Assembly: GCA_029948255.1 (NCBI GenBank)
Contig: JALIZF010001889.1
Span: forward strand, 186,001-250,000
Source of the DNA: Telmatactis stephensoni
Taxonomy: Eukaryota > Cnidaria > Anthozoa > Actiniaria > Isophelliidae
Length of the DNA stretch: 64,000 nucleotides
Direction of reading: 5' to 3'
The position numbers were made by a program, and so were the translations under genes. The notes under the pieces are model-generated. The model had not been told where the DNA came from, ran no database searches, and saw only the letters and a list, made by a program, of their open reading frames with translations. Positions 62,001-64,000 of this stretch are shown here, piece by piece; the first letter of the stretch is position 1, and each line of letters begins with the position of its first letter.

Positions 62001-63707
62001 GCTAGGGTATAAAAGAAAGATATTGTTTAAAAAACACCTTTGTATACTTTAGAAAAACCGCGCAACATCAGGAGACCAAAAACAACTATGCTCTCCTGCA
62101 ACACCTTAATACCTTTTAGAATTTTCGTAATACTTTACAATTTCGAAGCGTCCAAGTTTCACAGCATTTTTAAGAATTCTGCAAATTCAGTTTCTGTCAC
62201 TTCATTTTCCTAATTTCATCGATTGTATTACAAACTTTCCCGTTTTCTCAAGCTCTTTGAGCTAACTTTCCTATTAATTACACGATATCAATCAATCATC
62301 TTCCACTTCTTGTCTTCTTTTTTAAGTGCCTTATAAAATTAACTTCATAAAATTAGGTATAGCCACCACAAAGAACGCGATGATGAAATTTTTCTCGAAA
62401 ACATCCCACACGACGAATGGAAGTACTTAAGTAATCTTGTTACCGCACCGCCGCTTAAAATAAAACCCTTTAAAGAAAAGATAAAATACCGTAAGACTGA
62501 AGAATCAATGACAGATTGTTCACCTTCTCTGATTGCAGTGAAGGGTGCGCCTTCCTCCTCTTGAAGTCTTATCTCTTTCAAGGCCACGGTCTTTCGATTC
62601 GCACTGAAAGAAAGCATTTATAAAAAATTGACCTATGATAAACCTTCATCTTTCATGAGGCAAATTCTAAACAAATGATGAATATCAAACGATAGCAAAA
62701 AAGGAACAGTATTTTTTTCTAACCCGTTTGGAATGACAACCACTTTTGGCCTCCGTATGTATTCTTTTTTATGGATACGACATTAAACGTCTGCAGCAAG
62801 GTCTGCAAGGCCCGGATGTGCTCGTTTTGCCCCTTACGTTTTAAGTACACGGCATGCGGGCAGAGAGGATCACGTACCGTGACCTACCTTTTTCGCGCCT
62901 GGGGCGAATGTGAGTCATTGCACGTTTACAGCAAACGCGAAAGGTCACTCTCACGTTAAACTGCCAAACGCGTGTCGCCAGGCGCGAAAAAAGAAGATCG
63001 CGTGTTCCTTTTTTCCGTCCGTCGTTTCCCGTGTAGGCGAAGCTTAAGCTCTCTATTAGAAAAGATACCCAAGAGGTCCCAATTTCTCTTTTCGGAAATG
63101 GTGGATTAGAAAAGAAAATTCAGCTGCCCGAGTAAGTTTTTCGAGTAGTCGAACGAATCACAGAGTATACTCCTCCTAAACACCACACGTTACCCAGTTT
63201 ACCCTTTTGCGAAAGTTGTCTCGCAATCAATAAAATATTGTTTGAAGATACAAGGTTCACGTTCTACCGCATGGAGCAATTCGTCTTTTTCATGGCAATT
63301 ATTTCCTAGTTGCGCATAAATATACGTACAGTTTAAAAACGTACAACTCTTTTTACGTTACATGGGAAGGTGAGTCAGTTATAAATATTTGATCCATTCT
63401 TCCCTGAACACGTCCACATAAATACTGTTGACAGTCAACACTTTTCAGTTACATGGAAAGGTGAGTCAGTTCTTTCCTTCTTCCTCCTCCCCAGTCCTCC
63501 TTCCCTCTCCCCTTCCCTTGCCCTCCCCAGGGCCGCTACGCAGGCTATTCTTCCCTAAACACGTCCACATAAAAAGTGTTGACAGTCAATAAGTCTAAAA
63601 TAGCGTACTTACGTGCAAATCCCTTTAAAGACAGTGGCATACGAGCCCTCACCAAGTGGTTCAAGTTTTTGATAAGACTCTAGCCTTCCATAAGAAGGCG
63701 ATAAAGG
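53055..63707 (-). CDS. CDK15: PFTAIRE-type cyclin-dependent kinase (CDK14/CDK15), 5' incomplete
   Basis: Thirteen exons: 63613-63707, 62524-62603, 61352-61446, 60913-60975, 59991-60052, 58408-58469, 57617-57677, 56264-56323, 55075-55168, 54606-54669, 54151-54199, 53768-53816, 53055-53168; 315 residues visible. The kinase core is complete: Gly loop [18 protein letters not shown] (ATP Lys), PFTAIRE cyclin-binding helix, [50 protein letters not shown] and [20 protein letters not shown]. The PFTAIRE sequence places it with CDK14/CDK15, which bind membrane-associated cyclin Y in Wnt signalling. The upstream N-terminal exon(s), including the start codon, lie right of the window. The last exon reads through to [13 protein letters not shown], resembling CDK15 DEESL, but a donor-like GTGAG at 53077 could send it to another 3' exon. 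Next to a KIAA2012 homologue, as in human CDK15; the invertebrate gene may be pro-orthologous to both CDK14 and CDK15. Confidence 0.94.
53358..53487. mobile_element. Solitary TAGAGTGATGGCACTTAATC MITE
   Basis: 130 bp, same type as unit C of the nest (from 23926) but uninterrupted: its right end reads GGATTAAGTGCCATCACTCT, giving the empty-site form of the sequence that unit D splits. In CDK intron 12. Confidence 0.85.
55437..55524. mobile_element. Foldback element, AGTCTCCCTCGCAG arms
   Basis: AGTCTCCCTCGCAGTCGTGT...TAAGCCTCGTCACGCAA pairs with TTGCGTGACGAGGCTAAACA...GGGCTGCGAGGGAGACT around a short centre. In CDK intron 8. Confidence 0.75.
55785..56195. mobile_element. GCAACTTG-type MITE interrupted by another element
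   Basis: Left GGCGTTGTTACACGGTACAA, then TTCTCTTTTGTAACTTGTCT; right AAAAGTTGCATCGTTTTAAC...AGCGCC. Split by the element at 55914-56060. Same family as 21247-21667. In CDK intron 8. Confidence 0.6.
55914..56060. mobile_element. Nested MITE rich in GGCGATTTTAGG
   Basis: Inverse ends AGGCCTACTCCGGGCCCTAA...AATCGCC and GGCGATTTTAGGGCCGGGAA...TAGGCCT. Internal GGCGATTTAGG and GGGCGCTTTAGG repeats. ACGTTGAT occurs just outside each end, an 8-bp target-site duplication. Confidence 0.75.
57395..57496. mobile_element. 102-bp short MITE, TAGAGTCGTTTTCATAAACC ends
   Basis: Inverse ends with TA borders and internal ACACTTTATTACACTTTAAT; a shortened relative of 22067-22220. In CDK intron 7. Confidence 0.85.
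58740..58953. mobile_element. MITE, TACGCGACT...GGGTAG family, copy 2
   Basis: AGCCTACGCGACTAGACCGA...AAGAAGCATGGGTAG and CTACCCATAGTCCCTTTCGG...GAGAGTCGCGTAGGCTT; about 214 bp. In CDK intron 5. Same family as 42764-42966. Confidence 0.75.
59732..59876. mobile_element. GAAATCTGCTCTA family MITE, left end degraded
   Basis: Right end CTACTCATACGAAATCTGCT...CTA is clear. Internal CCGCGCCGTATCGTAACCGT and CTGCCGTAACTGTACCGTGC match the other copies. In CDK intron 5. Confidence 0.55.
60190..60412. repeat. ~110-bp tandem duplication
   Basis: Two adjacent units share CAATTTATGAAAGCACGT and AAAACGTCCGTGCC with ~80-90% identity. In CDK intron 4. Confidence 0.7.
61545..61780. repeat. Dense degenerate TACGYAAA/GCGTAAA word cluster
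   Basis: Over ~235 bp, words such as GTACGCAAA, TACGTAAAA, GCGTAAAGCG and CACGCAA recur every 10-25 bp. In CDK intron 2. No clear unit length. Confidence 0.55.
62888..62993. mobile_element. Inverted-repeat element, CGCGCCTGG arms
   Basis: CTTTTTCGCGCCTGGGGCGA (62888-62907) and TCGCCAGGCGCGAAAAAAG (62975-62993) are inverse arms. In CDK intron 1. Confidence 0.6.
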
Positions 63708-64000
63708 CTGGCGATAAAAGTAATAACAAAGGTCAACAACACTAATGGAACACTTGCCTACATAAGAGGTATCTTAATCCATACAACTTAATACGTGAAG
63801 AATGACAAACCAATGAAACTTTAGATAGAAGCACTGTGTTTAGAAATTTACATATCGAAATCATAAAACAAATTTTGGCTCCGCGCGCGGTCTTAAAAAA
63901 AACTTTGGAAATAGTCACGTGACGGGGCTCATACGAAATCCGGATCCGGAACCCCGTGCGGGCCAAGACAGGTCTCTACAGCGCACGCTAAACAGATGAG

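Overview
This is an intron-rich, AT-rich animal nuclear genome window. GT-AG introns, exon phases close to vertebrate orthologues, many short inverted-repeat (MITE-like) insertions and a tRNA-derived SINE suggest a marine invertebrate. An anthozoan cnidarian (coral or anemone) is my best guess from overall style, but nothing here proves it.

Layout, left to right: (1) 430-11337, minus strand: CRNKL1 (Crooked neck-like 1), an HAT-repeat spliceosome scaffold with 21 exons in view; its C-terminal exon(s) lie beyond the left edge. (2) 11338-11508: a 171-bp gap between divergent start codons, probably a shared bidirectional promoter. (3) 11509-20957, plus strand: MOCS1, the molybdenum-cofactor locus, with a MOCS1A (MoaA-like) reading frame ending in Gly-Gly, then a MOCS1B (MoaC-like) exon whose phase allows MOCS1A-MOCS1B fusion by exon skipping or an internal donor. 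(4) 20958-24570: TE-rich intergenic DNA with a striking nest of TA-flanked MITEs. (5) 24571-35786, minus: a 12-exon, 546-residue protein with a FADD-like death effector domain, a FADD-like death domain and a MAP3K-type kinase, the most unusual gene here. (6) 38488-47824, minus: a KIAA2012 homologue, 1350 residues. (7) 53055-63707, minus: a PFTAIRE-type cyclin-dependent kinase (CDK14/CDK15 group); its N-terminal exon(s) lie beyond the right edge.

CDK14/15, KIAA2012 and the DED kinase lie head-to-tail on one strand. From memory, human CDK15 and KIAA2012 are near neighbours at 2q33, where the DED genes CFLAR, CASP8 and CASP10 also lie, so the linkage may be ancient. The five genes do not form one pathway: splicing, cofactor synthesis, a probable death-fold signalling kinase, an uncharacterised coiled-coil protein and a cyclin-dependent kinase.

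Exon coordinates were derived by hand from splice sites, reading phase and family conservation; every junction given keeps frame except one single-base frameshift in CRNKL1 (near 6504).
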